From: Leishmania infantum JPCM5
Taxonomy: Eukaryota; Euglenozoa; Kinetoplastea; Trypanosomatida; Trypanosomatidae
Reading direction: 5' to 3'
Assembly (NCBI RefSeq): GCF_000002875.2
Contig: NC_009277.2
Coordinates: 374,501-438,500, forward strand
Length of the DNA: 64,000 bases
Below are positions 33,696-42,088 of the stretch, piece by piece. The position numbers were made by a program, and so were the translations under genes. Position 1 is the first letter of the stretch, and each line of letters opens with the position of its first letter. Under the pieces are notes generated by a model. That model was not told where the DNA came from. It saw only the letters and a list, made by a program, of their open reading frames with translations, and searched no databases.

Positions 33696-35606
33696 ATGTC
33701 GCTCTTCCCTCAAGGCCCCTCATCGCCGCCGGCGAAATGTCCGCAGGAGTGCGTTGCCTCCTCATGTGTGTCGCTTCCCATAACACCACCGTGTATCGCC
33801 CGCCGCGTACTGCCTCTCTTCCCGCCACCGGGATGCCACATGTACGACGCCTACCGCAACTGCTTCCAGTACCGGCCAGATGTGCGACGGAAGCTTGTCG
33901 AGGCGGTGCAGCGGGAGAGGCACCTGCGGCACCAGGCTGCCCTACACGCAGGAGACGCCGCCACTTTGAGTGCTGCGGTGTTGCGCAAGGAAGCAGTGAC
34001 GATGGATAGCACATCGTGCTGCTGTGCTCTGGATGCAGCGCAGCTATTCGCCACCCCAGAGGACATGCCGACCCCGCCTCTGCCGCTCTCTCGCTGCGAG
34101 CTGCACGAGGTCCTCCTGGCGCTGTCGCCGCGCTGGCAGAGCTACCCGTGGCGACTGTGCTTCGACACCGCCAGTGACGGATTCAGCCTCTCCAGCCTCT
34201 ACCGCCGCATGGAGGCGGTGGATGCGAAGCAGTCGCAGGTGAAAACCGTCGCCTTCGGGCTGTTCTTTGTGCACTCTGGCGAGGACGCCGCGCTCTCGAA
34301 CGCGCAGGCCGCGAGCCCGGCGGACAGCCTCTCGGCCTCTTCGATGAACGTCTCGTACGCGGTGTCGCCACCGGCTGCCGGCGCATCTCATTCATTTCTC
34401 GAGGCGCACCGCTCGAGCTCCCGGCGGTACGGCGCCGCCCACGGCGCGCTGCAGCACAGTGTGCTCGGCTGCTTCACCCCTGAGGTGCCGTGCCTCGGTC
34501 GCCATGCCGCTAACATATACTTTGGCTCCCCCGACACATTTGTCTTCCGGCTGGATCAGCTGAGCTGCGCGCCGTCGCGTGGGGCGTGGATGGCGACAGA
34601 TGTGGAAAAGAAGCAGAAGCCGCAAGGGGCGCAACAGCAGGAGCAGCAGCAGCATGGCAAGGCTGCCGAGCCTCATACCTGTGCCCCGGCAACCTCCACA
34701 ACAGCAGCCGGTGCAGCACCAGCGTACGGTTACGCGAGGCTTGTCCTCGCCGATGATGACATTGCGGGAGTACCGGTACCGATGCCAAGCCGGATGACCA
34801 TTGAGCACTCCGTGGGCTCGAAGCACACCGTCGACAAGTCGATGGCGCACTCGTCACCACTCCTGCGACCAAGCGAGGTGCCGCCGCTGCTGAATCTGTC
34901 GCCTCTACGGGCAACCGTCGTTTTATCCAGCAACGCGGCCGCCATGTCCGGCGTCCGCGGCGCACCTGACATCGTTGTGCCGTCCCCGCGGGGTAGGCGG
35001 CATCGACTGCTGCGCCCTGTGCACCCGGCTCGAGTGGTGCCGCAGGCGCCGCTGTTGGAGAAGTTCACCTGGTGCGGCAACACGCATAATAGAAAGTTCA
35101 TCGTCTGCAACCCCCACTTCTTCGCCATTGGAGGCGGCCAAAGCGGGGCGGCCCTATACGTCGACGAGGCGCTGCAGTACGGCACGAGCAGCACTTGGTG
35201 CGAGACGTTCAGCGCGCCGTGTCTCTTCGGCCCGCGCATGGGCAGCGCCGACGTATCACCCGTATCGTCGTTGATGCAGTCGTACATATCTGGAAAAGAC
35301 AGTCCCCGTGGCGGCCCTGCGCGCCAGGCCAGCGGCTTGCCACACGTCGAGTTCGCCATCAGCCGCGTCGTGTGGTTCAGCATCACAGAGGACAAGCGTA
35401 ATCTGCGCATAATGAGCGTCGCCGACGCATCTTTACCCTCTGCTGAGGCGCACCGCTGTGGCTGTGGGCGTTACAGCTGCGCTAGCGGCAGTCACACCAC
35501 CACTCTCGACACGATGTCAACAGGGAAATCAACAACGCCATCGCCGCCACCCGCCTCCACGTTTCTTCACCGGTGCGACTTACTGCCGTTCGCGGCGCCA
35601 ATCTAG
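33696..35606 (+). CDS. TLDc domain protein (OXR1/NCOA7-like domain)
   Basis: A 636-residue protein. The TLDc pattern is clear although split by low-complexity inserts: PWRLCFDTASDGFSLSSLYR from residue 151; HSVLGCFTPEVPCLGR and NIYFGSPDTFVFRLDQL near 252-290; then, after a ~180-residue insert, FTWCGNTHNRKFIVCNPHFF, IGGGQSGAALYVDEALQYG and CETF near 457-508. The FxIxxxVVWxF-like end is HVEFAISRVVWFSI. TLDc proteins protect against oxidative stress in animals and bind and disassemble V-ATPase in yeast and mammals; the role here is unknown. The C-terminal ~65 residues are Cys/His/Ser-rich. The start is the first ATG after the acceptor; Met49 (33840, MYDAYRNCF) is a possible alternative because the first 48 residues are Pro/Cys-rich and poorly ordered. 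Confidence 0.88.
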   Translation: MSLFPQGPSSPPAKCPQECVASSCVSLPITPPCIARRVLPLFPPPGCHMYDAYRNCFQYRPDVRRKLVEAVQRERHLRHQAALHAGDAATLSAAVLRKEAVTMDSTSCCCALDAAQLFATPEDMPTPPLPLSRCELHEVLLALSPRWQSYPWRLCFDTASDGFSLSSLYRRMEAVDAKQSQVKTVAFGLFFVHSGEDAALSNAQAASPADSLSASSMNVSYAVSPPAAGASHSFLEAHRSSSRRYGAAHGALQHSVLGCFTPEVPCLGRHAANIYFGSPDTFVFRLDQLSCAPSRGAWMATDVEKKQKPQGAQQQEQQQHGKAAEPHTCAPATSTTAAGAAPAYGYARLVLADDDIAGVPVPMPSRMTIEHSVGSKHTVDKSMAHSSPLLRPSEVPPLLNLSPLRATVVLSSNAAAMSGVRGAPDIVVPSPRGRRHRLLRPVHPARVVPQAPLLEKFTWCGNTHNRKFIVCNPHFFAIGGGQSGAALYVDEALQYGTSSTWCETFSAPCLFGPRMGSADVSPVSSLMQSYISGKDSPRGGPARQASGLPHVEFAISRVVWFSITEDKRNLRIMSVADASLPSAEAHRCGCGRYSCASGSHTTTLDTMSTGKSTTPSPPPASTFLHRCDLLPFAAPI

Positions 35607-36700
35607 AGACAGGCGCACGCGCTTTACAAGCCGCAAGGGGTGAGGTGGGCGAGGTCGGCGAGGTGGGGTGGGGAGGGGCAGGGCGCCGGTCTGCAGATCT
35701 CTCTCCAACGCGGTGTGTGCATGCGCGCGGCAGGCATCCGTTACCCGCATGAGGGCATCCGTTCCTGCATTCTTCTCCGGTCACGATGGAGGCTGCACAT
35801 CACCGCTGCTTCTATCACTCCTCTGCTCGTGTGTGTGTGTGCGTGCTTGCGTGTGTGCCTGTGCTCCTTTCCGCGAACTAGGCTGTAGCGCACGAGGACC
35901 GTAGCGTAGGGGTGCGCACTCAGAGCGATAACACGTCCTGTAGGTACTTCAGCGCGCCGTCTACCCGTCTTGTGCACTCCGCTCTCGTGTTCTGCATGTG
36001 CAACGCACACACCCCACTGCCCCTCTGTCCTGCCCTGCCGCGGATGATACCGCCGTGCCTTGACCCTCCTCCTCCACCCCTGAGCAGACCCGTGCTGCCT
36101 CCACGCCTCTGCACAACTCCTCTTTCTTTTTCTCTCGCGCGCGGTGCGTGTGGCTGCGTGGCAGCGCGGTGATGCTCCGTTCAAAGTGCTCCTCGCGCCC
36201 GCCTAAAAAGTTTTCCTGCGTCTCGTCCAGACCCCCTCCCCACCTTTCTCCTCCCTTCGTTGTGTCGCCATACGTACGGCTGCCTGCAGATACGCGTCCA
36301 CACGTGTATACACCCCGTCTCGTCTACCATTTCTCTCTCTGCGAGTGTGTGCACACCGCCTCGGATCAGCCGCACCTGCCGCTGTCGCATGCACACACAC
36401 ACAGACTCCCATAGAAATCGTAGCTTGCCTCTGTTCATTGCCGTGCGCACGCGCTCCTTTTGGATTTGATTGCCTTCCGTGCCTTTCACGCAGCGCTTGT
36501 TCCTCGCAGCACATCACTGCGCGCCGTCCCCATCCCCTTCCATCCCCGCCCCGCCCGCTGCATCATCGTTAACGCTTCGCAGCTCGCAGCCCTTTCAGCA
36601 GCGCCTCCCGTTCATCTGGGAGCCTGTGCGCGTGCACCCAGTCGTCGGGTGCTGTCCCTCTCTCGGTGGTCACCGTCGTCGTCTCCCCTTCCCCTCCCTG
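35607..36700. other. Intergenic region upstream of GFAT
   Basis: 1.1 kb without a gene. It contains GT-rich stretches (about 35829-35866), C/T-rich stretches (about 36215-36260) and the GFAT leader with several AG sites. Confidence 0.7.
36451..36493 (+). promoter_or_regulatory. Candidate spliced-leader acceptor for GFAT
   Basis: A T/C-rich stretch ends at AG 36492-36493; another AG lies at 36508-36509. The ~200-nt leader between here and 36701 contains no ATG, so the GFAT ATG is the first on the transcript. Confidence 0.4.
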
Positions 36701-38713
36701 ATGTGCGGCATCTTGGGCTACGCCAACAGCAACGTGCCGCGCACGGTGGAGCAGATCTTAGACATTCTGCTCTGCTGCATTCAGAAGGTGGAGTACCGCG
36801 GCTACGACAGCGCAGGCCTCGCCATCGACGCAAACATCGGCAGCGGCAAGGAGGACGGCACCGCCGCCAGTGCGCCGACGCCGCGTCCTTGTGTGGTGCG
36901 CAGCGTCGGCAACATCAACCAGCTTCGCGAGAAGGTGTTCAGCGAGGCGGTCGCCGCTACGCTGCCACCGATGGACGCCACGACGAGCCACCACGTCGGC
37001 ATTGTGCACACACGGTGGGCCACGCACGGTGGTGTGTGCGAGCGCAACTGCCACCCACAGCAGAGCAACAACGGCGAGTTCACCATTGTGCATAACGGCA
37101 TCGTCACGAACTACTCCGCGCTGAAGGAGCTTCTCAAGGGGGAGGGGTACGTCTTCTACTCCGATACCGACACGGAGGTCATTAGCGTCCTCTCCGAGTA
37201 CCTCTACACGCGCAAGGGCGTCCACAATTTCGCCGACCTGCTGCTGGAGCTGTCAAACATGGTGGAGGGCAGTTACGCGTTGCTTGTCAAGAGCGTCTAC
37301 TTTCCTGGTCAGGTGGCGGCGAGCCGCCAGGGGTCGCCGCTGATGGTCGGCATCCGGCATACAGACAATCGCGGCTCCGTGATGAAGCTGCAGACGTACG
37401 ACTTCACCGACCCATCGGGGCCCCTCGAGGTCTTCTTCTCCTCCGACCCGAACGCGTTCGCTGAGTACACGCGCGATGTTGTGTACCTCGAGGACAACGA
37501 CATTGTTCACTACTGCGACGGCGCACTGCGCTTCTACAACGCAGCGGAGCGCCAGAGGTCAATCATCAAGCGCGAGGTGCAGCACCTGGAGACGAAGCTG
37601 GAGAGCCTGTCCAAGGGCAACTACGCGCACTTCATGCTAAAGGAGATCTACGATCAGGCAGAGTCCGTCATCAGCTCCATGCACGGCCGCATCGACTTCA
37701 GCAGCGGGACAGTGCAGCTCGGCGGCTTCACCCAGCAGAGCATTCGCGCCATTCTCACCAGTCGCCGCATCCTCTTCATCGCGTGCGGCTCCTCGCTCAA
37801 CAGCTGCATCGCTGTGCGGCCGCTCTTCGAGGAGCTCGTGCCGCTGCCGATCTCCGTCGAGAATGCCTCCGACTTCATTGACCGCAGACCACAGATGCAG
37901 CGGAACGACACGTGCTTCTTCATCTCGCAGTCCGGCGAGACGGCTGACACGCTCATGGCGCTGAAGCTGTGTAGCGAGGCTGGCGCGATGTGCATCGGCA
38001 TCACGAACGTCGTTGAATCCAGCATCAGCCGGCTGACGCACTGCGGCATCCATCTGAAGGCTGGCGTCGAGGTCGGTGTGGCGTCAACAAAGGCATACAC
38101 GTCACAGGTGATCGTGATGACGCTGGTGGCGCTGTTGCTCAGCAGCGACTCGGTGTGGCTGCAGGAGCGCCGCAACGAGATCTTGCGCGGTCTGTCCGAG
38201 GTGTCAGCAAAGATCGCCGAGGTGCTTAGGATCACACACGACCCCGTGAAGGCGCTGGCGGCGCGGCTGAAGGAGAGCCACTCTGTTATTGTACTCGGCC
38301 GCGGCTACGACCTGGCTACCGCGATGGAGGCTGCGCTGAAGGTGAAGGAGCTGAGCTACGTTCACGCGGAAGGCATCCACAGCGGCGAGCTCAAGCATGG
38401 GCCGCTCGCGCTGATTGATGAGACGGTGCCGGTGCTGGCGATGTGCACCAATGACAAGCACTTCGGCTTGAGCAAGGCAGCGGTGCAGCAGGTGAACGCT
38501 CGCAACGGCGCCGTCGTCGTTTTCGCGACTGGGGTAGACGCTGAGCTAAAGGCGGCCGCGAGCGAGATCGTCCTCGTTCCAAAGACGGTGGACTGTCTTC
38601 AGTGTGTCATTAACGTTATTCCGTTTCAGTTGCTGGCCTACTACATGGCGCTGCTGCGCGGCAATAACGTGGACTGCCCGCGCAACCTGGCCAAGAGCGT
38701 CACCGTGCAGTAG
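36701..38713 (+). CDS. GFAT: Glutamine:fructose-6-phosphate aminotransferase
   Basis: A 670-residue isomerising glucosamine-6-phosphate synthase, the first and rate-limiting step of the hexosamine pathway; L. major lacking it needs amino sugars. The chain must start MCGILGY, because Cys2 is the amidohydrolase nucleophile after Met removal, which fixes the start even though the frame is open upstream. The class II glutamine amidotransferase domain spans ~1-300, with the HTRWATHG motif and CHPQQSNNGEFTIVHNG. The first SIS domain (FIACGSSLNSC near 359; ISQSGETADT near 407) and the second (LGRGYDLATAMEAALKVKEL near 531; EGIHSGELKHGP) bind fructose-6-phosphate. The terminal PRNLAKSVTVQ is the family end that closes the active site. 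The product feeds UDP-GlcNAc for N-glycans and GPI anchors. Glycosomal location is known for trypanosome homologues, but no C-terminal signal is seen here. Confidence 0.98.
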   Translation: MCGILGYANSNVPRTVEQILDILLCCIQKVEYRGYDSAGLAIDANIGSGKEDGTAASAPTPRPCVVRSVGNINQLREKVFSEAVAATLPPMDATTSHHVGIVHTRWATHGGVCERNCHPQQSNNGEFTIVHNGIVTNYSALKELLKGEGYVFYSDTDTEVISVLSEYLYTRKGVHNFADLLLELSNMVEGSYALLVKSVYFPGQVAASRQGSPLMVGIRHTDNRGSVMKLQTYDFTDPSGPLEVFFSSDPNAFAEYTRDVVYLEDNDIVHYCDGALRFYNAAERQRSIIKREVQHLETKLESLSKGNYAHFMLKEIYDQAESVISSMHGRIDFSSGTVQLGGFTQQSIRAILTSRRILFIACGSSLNSCIAVRPLFEELVPLPISVENASDFIDRRPQMQRNDTCFFISQSGETADTLMALKLCSEAGAMCIGITNVVESSISRLTHCGIHLKAGVEVGVASTKAYTSQVIVMTLVALLLSSDSVWLQERRNEILRGLSEVSAKIAEVLRITHDPVKALAARLKESHSVIVLGRGYDLATAMEAALKVKELSYVHAEGIHSGELKHGPLALIDETVPVLAMCTNDKHFGLSKAAVQQVNARNGAVVVFATGVDAELKAAASEIVLVPKTVDCLQCVINVIPFQLLAYYMALLRGNNVDCPRNLAKSVTVQ

Positions 38714-40125
38714 TACCGCATGTATGCTCGCACGCGCGTGTGTGCGTGTGGGTGTGCCGAGTACTGAGGCTGAGAGGATACGGCGTGAGGCTGTCGCTCG
38801 CGCTGCTTTCCGTGTATTGTGGCACACTGCATGTGGGCGCGTGTGTGTGTCTCCGTGCGCATTGCCACATCTCCTCTTCCGCCCCACTCCCGCCCCTCCC
38901 TCTGTGACACCGGCAGCTCCTTCGCGGCTGTCGGCTCTGTTTCAAGTGCCGTCCTTTTCGTCTTGTGCTGACGCTGATGTGCATCATTTCTTGGCCACCC
39001 TTTCTCTCTTCCGTCCTCCCATACGCGCTTGTCTGTGCGCTTGCCGCGGGCTGTTCCGTGCCCCTACCCCCTCCTCTCATCCTTCCCCTCTCTTCTTTCT
39101 CGCCCCCGCCAACGACAACAACACCCCCATCCCCATCCCCACACTCACCTCCCAAGAGGAGTGTGCGATGCGTTGTGCGGGCGCATGTGATGAGGCGGAT
39201 GGGCCGATACGCGTACGCGTGTTTTCGAGTGAAACCAAAGACGCGAGCGAAGGAAGAGTGAGAGCCGCGAGCGGTACGCGTGCGCGTGAAGGGGAAGGGC
39301 AGCGCGCGTGGCGTGGAAGGCCCCGTGGCTGGCTGCCCGTCTGCTCGTCGTCCTCATCTTCTGCGCGTGCGGGTGTCTCTGCCGCCTACTCTCTTTGCTT
39401 CGCTTCTCCGCTCCTGCGATGTCTCTCCTTTTTAGTGTGTGTGCGTGTGTGCGTTGTGTCGGCTGTGTCGGCCACCACCACCACCACCACCACTCTCCCC
39501 CCCATCTCCCTCTCCGTTGCCTGCGCCCCTCACTTGAGCGATGTTTTCTCAGCGGAGGGGGGAGGGAGGGGCGACTCTTCGCGTGCGCGTACGAGTCGAG
39601 CGCGCGACGAAACCAAGCTAACAAAGAAGACCAGGGGTGGCATCCACCTCCTCCACCGAGCAGACGCGGATGTCGGCACCCACCGACGCGCAAACGCAAA
39701 CGCAAGAGGTCCGCACACGTCATGCCAATGTAGTTGCCTCTGTGCATGCGGCCTGGCCACCGCTCTCTGTTCCATGAAGGGCTGCTGTAGCTCCTCGCAG
39801 CACCCTCTTCCCCTCCCTCCCGGCCTCCGTGTCTTGTGTTGCCGTCCAACCGAATCCTTTTCCTCTCCTCTGTCTGCCCACCGCACACCACTGCATTGCG
39901 CAGAACGTTATCAGCCCGCGCCACCCCCACCCGCCCCTCTGCGCCTTCGCAGCGCCGTGCCCCGCTCGCTTTCAGTCTTCCTCCTCCTCTAGGCAAGAAC
40001 GATCGAGGGGGGGGCTGAGGAGAGAACAGCACAAGACGCGCATCCGACCTCAGCCTTTGCATGCGCCGGGGAGTGAGGCGTCGACACATCCGGCAGCCGC
40101 ACCCGCCCCAATCGCTAGCGCGGCC
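38714..40125. other. Intergenic region upstream of MOB1
   Basis: 1.4 kb without a gene. It contains a (CCA)7-like run (39474-39493), C/T-rich blocks (about 39060-39150) and a strong acceptor tract at 39968-39992. Long frames on both strands here are products of composition. The leader holds a short upstream ORF, described separately. Confidence 0.65.
39968..39992 (+). promoter_or_regulatory. Candidate spliced-leader acceptor for MOB1
   Basis: CTTTCAGTCTTCCTCCTCCT is followed by AG at 39991-39992, one of the clearest acceptors in the window. The leader would be 133 nt and would include the ATG at 40061. Confidence 0.5.
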
Positions 40126-40129
40126 ATGA
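40061..40129 (+). other. Upstream ORF ending across the MOB1 start codon
   Basis: ATG at 40061 opens 22 codons, rich in Arg and Pro, ending in TGA at 40127-40129. The stop overlaps the MOB1 start as ATGA (40126-40129), an arrangement that can couple termination to reinitiation. It is the first ATG downstream of the predicted acceptor. Confidence 0.45.
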
Positions 40130-40797
40130 AGCTCTTCGGCAGCTCCCTCTTCGACTCGGACAAGACGTACCGGCCGAAGAAGAAGCACAAGGAGGGAACG
40201 GAGCGGTACCGCCTGCACAACTTTGCACGCTCGCTCGTCAAGTCTGGCGACCTGCGGCAGGCGGTGCAGCTGCCCCCTGGCGTCGACATCAACAACTGGC
40301 TTTCGGTGCACACCGTTGATTTTTACAACATCACCAACGTCATATACGGCTCGCTGACGGACTACTGCAGCGACATGAGCTGCCCCGTGATGTCCTCCGG
40401 GCCGCGGTACGAGTACCTGTGGCGCAACCCACCCGAGTACCCCAAGGCGACGCGGGTGTCGGCGCCACAGTACCTCGACCTACTCATGAAGTGGATCGAG
40501 CGGCAGATTAACGACGAGCGCATTTTCCCGTCGGAGGACTACAACCCGTACCCAGCCGACTTCAAGAGCTACGTAAAGAACATATTCCGCCGCATGTTCC
40601 GCGTCTACGCACACATATACTACTCGCACTTCACGAAGATCGCGGAGCTTCAGGAGGAGGCGCACATGAACACCGCTTTCAAGCATTTTATGTACTTCGC
40701 GTGGGAGTTCGACCTCATCCCACGTGAGGAGCTGACGCCGCTGCAGGAGTTGCTGAAGAACCTCATGGGCGACTACGCGAAGGAGCGGCTAGAGTGA
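40126..40797 (+). CDS. MOB1: MOB1 family kinase activator
   Basis: A 223-residue Mob1 protein, the regulatory partner of NDR/LATS-type kinases; in trypanosomes MOB1 is needed for cytokinesis. Nearly the whole length is the MOB domain. The zinc site is complete: Cys81 and Cys86 (CSDMSC), His163 and His168 (HIYYSH). Other family hallmarks are the aromatic TVDFYNITNVIYGSL (63-77), YEYLWR (95-100), SAPQYLDLLMKWIE (112-125) and the acid-flanked FPSEDYNPYP (134-143). The N-terminus FDSDKTYRPKKKHKEGTERY matches the flexible phospho-regulated arm. The start is the first ATG giving the conserved N-terminus; it overlaps the stop of an upstream ORF. No truncation or missing ligand. Confidence 0.97.
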   Translation: MKLFGSSLFDSDKTYRPKKKHKEGTERYRLHNFARSLVKSGDLRQAVQLPPGVDINNWLSVHTVDFYNITNVIYGSLTDYCSDMSCPVMSSGPRYEYLWRNPPEYPKATRVSAPQYLDLLMKWIERQINDERIFPSEDYNPYPADFKSYVKNIFRRMFRVYAHIYYSHFTKIAELQEEAHMNTAFKHFMYFAWEFDLIPREELTPLQELLKNLMGDYAKERLE

Positions 40798-41902
40798 GCA
40801 TCGAACTTCGAACGCATATTGGGGACAATTAGAACCTTCCTGGCCTCCACCCTTCCCCTCTCGCTCGCTCACGGTAGGGGGGGGCTGACCTCTTATCGAG
40901 TGCACGACGTGCAGAGAGGTGGCGGTGGCCGTCTCCGGTTTCGGTGCTGGCATGTCATGCCGTACCCGTATTCTCTCGCCTCCTCTGCACTCGTTCGGCT
41001 CTGTCTCTCTGGCAGCCGCGGCGAGCGGGGAGAGAGCGAGGATGGTGGTGGTGGGCGGCGAGCGCAGCAAGACTTCGTGGCGCGTGCGTCTGCGCCTGTC
41101 GTTGAAAACCGTGCCGGCAGACTGGCATGCACGTTTTCTCTCACGTCTTCCTACCCAAGTCGTCTTTGTTCCGCTTCGCCAACGCCTCCGCTTATGCAGA
41201 CACCGGACCTGTGGCCGACGCTTGCCACTCACCCTCTCTGATTCTCCCGTCGTATGTAGGCCTTCTGATAAAGCGTGCGCCGCCACGTTTTCGTGCCTTT
41301 GCCTGCATCCGCAGCACACGCACACACACGGCCGCGCTGCCCGGCCACCGTCCATCGTCATCAGTGGCAATTTTAAAAGGTGTGAGCCGGCAGATAGGGA
41401 ATCGAAAAAAAAAAAGGACGGCACGTGGGTGGTGATGGTGGTGTTGGGGAGAGGCGAGCACCCGGCACACAAGCACACGCGTATGGTGCCACTCTTTCAC
41501 GTGGGCAGCATTTTCGTGTCTGTTGGCGCCGACGCGGCCATCGATGCTTTCTCTTCCTGCGCGTGTGCGGCTCTTTGGTGCTTGCTTCATATCCTCGCTA
41601 GCGTGCGTTGTCGAGGACGAAGAGAGGGATGGAGGGGGGAGAGAGGGGGGGGCGGACGTCGAGGACGTGCGCGTCGCAGTGTAGCACGACATATGCTTGC
41701 GCACCGGCGTTACGGCCAGCCTATGGCGACACTTGCACGCACGGCCCCGCTTCACTGCCGCGGTAATGCAGACGCGATTCGCCTTGTTGTGTGTTTCTCG
41801 TAGACATCCGAAAACTTTGATGGCCCCCATTCGCATCCCCACCTCTTCTTGCACAGACCTCACTCGGTGCGCAGCCGCCGGTAAACGTCCGCTCCTGTCT
41901 CA

Positions 41903-41948
41903 CCCCCCCCCTCCCCCCAACCCCAACCCCAACCCCGACCCCGACCCC
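41903..41948 (+). repeat. C-rich tract with CCCCAA/CCCCGA hexamers
   Basis: C-runs followed by three CCCCAA and two CCCCGA units. The minus strand reads as repeated G4 tracts separated by TT or TC and should form a G-quadruplex. It is not the trypanosomatid telomere unit (CCCTAA). Confidence 0.92.
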
Positions 41949-41967
41949 ATTCTTTCTCATGCCCGCC

Positions 41968-42044
41968 ACTCAGCCCTCCACCTCCTCCTCGCCTTTTTTA
42001 CCGACATCACCGCATCACCTTCGCACACGCCTTCATCACTGCAG
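41968..42044 (+). promoter_or_regulatory. Candidate spliced-leader acceptor for the NO VEIN-like gene
   Basis: A C/T-rich tract (CTCCACCTCCTCCTCGCC then T-run) ends with CACTGCAG, AG at 42043-42044. The predicted leader is 44 nt, without an ATG. Confidence 0.5.
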
Positions 42045-42088
42045 CCTTCGCCACCGCGAACGAAGCCTCGCGCTGATCGCGACGCACA

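Larger units (their letters stand above)
40798..42088. other. Intergenic region upstream of the NO VEIN-like gene
   Basis: 1.3 kb without a supported gene. It has an A11 run (about 41405-41415), purine-rich stretches (about 41623-41652), a C-rich telomere-like tract (41903-41948) and the acceptor for the next gene. The open frame at 40919-41803 starts without ATG and reads through these simple tracts. Confidence 0.65.

Noticed and set aside
38604..39992. Plus-strand open frame overlapping the GFAT 3' end
   Set aside because: Out of frame with GFAT, no ATG start, Thr/Ser/Pro repeats from simple sequence.
39145..40311. 388-codon minus-strand open frame
   Set aside because: Covers the intergenic region and the MOB1 5' end; Arg/Gly/Trp-rich sequence comes from reading CT tracts in reverse.
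40919..41803. Plus-strand open frame of 294 codons after MOB1
   Set aside because: Begins at GTG, reads through poly-A and purine tracts, and has no family or splice-supported ATG; treated as 3' UTR/intergenic.
41913..41948. Interstitial telomere repeat
   Set aside because: The unit is CCCCAA/CCCCGA, not the CCCTAA unit of trypanosomatid telomeres; more likely simple-sequence drift.
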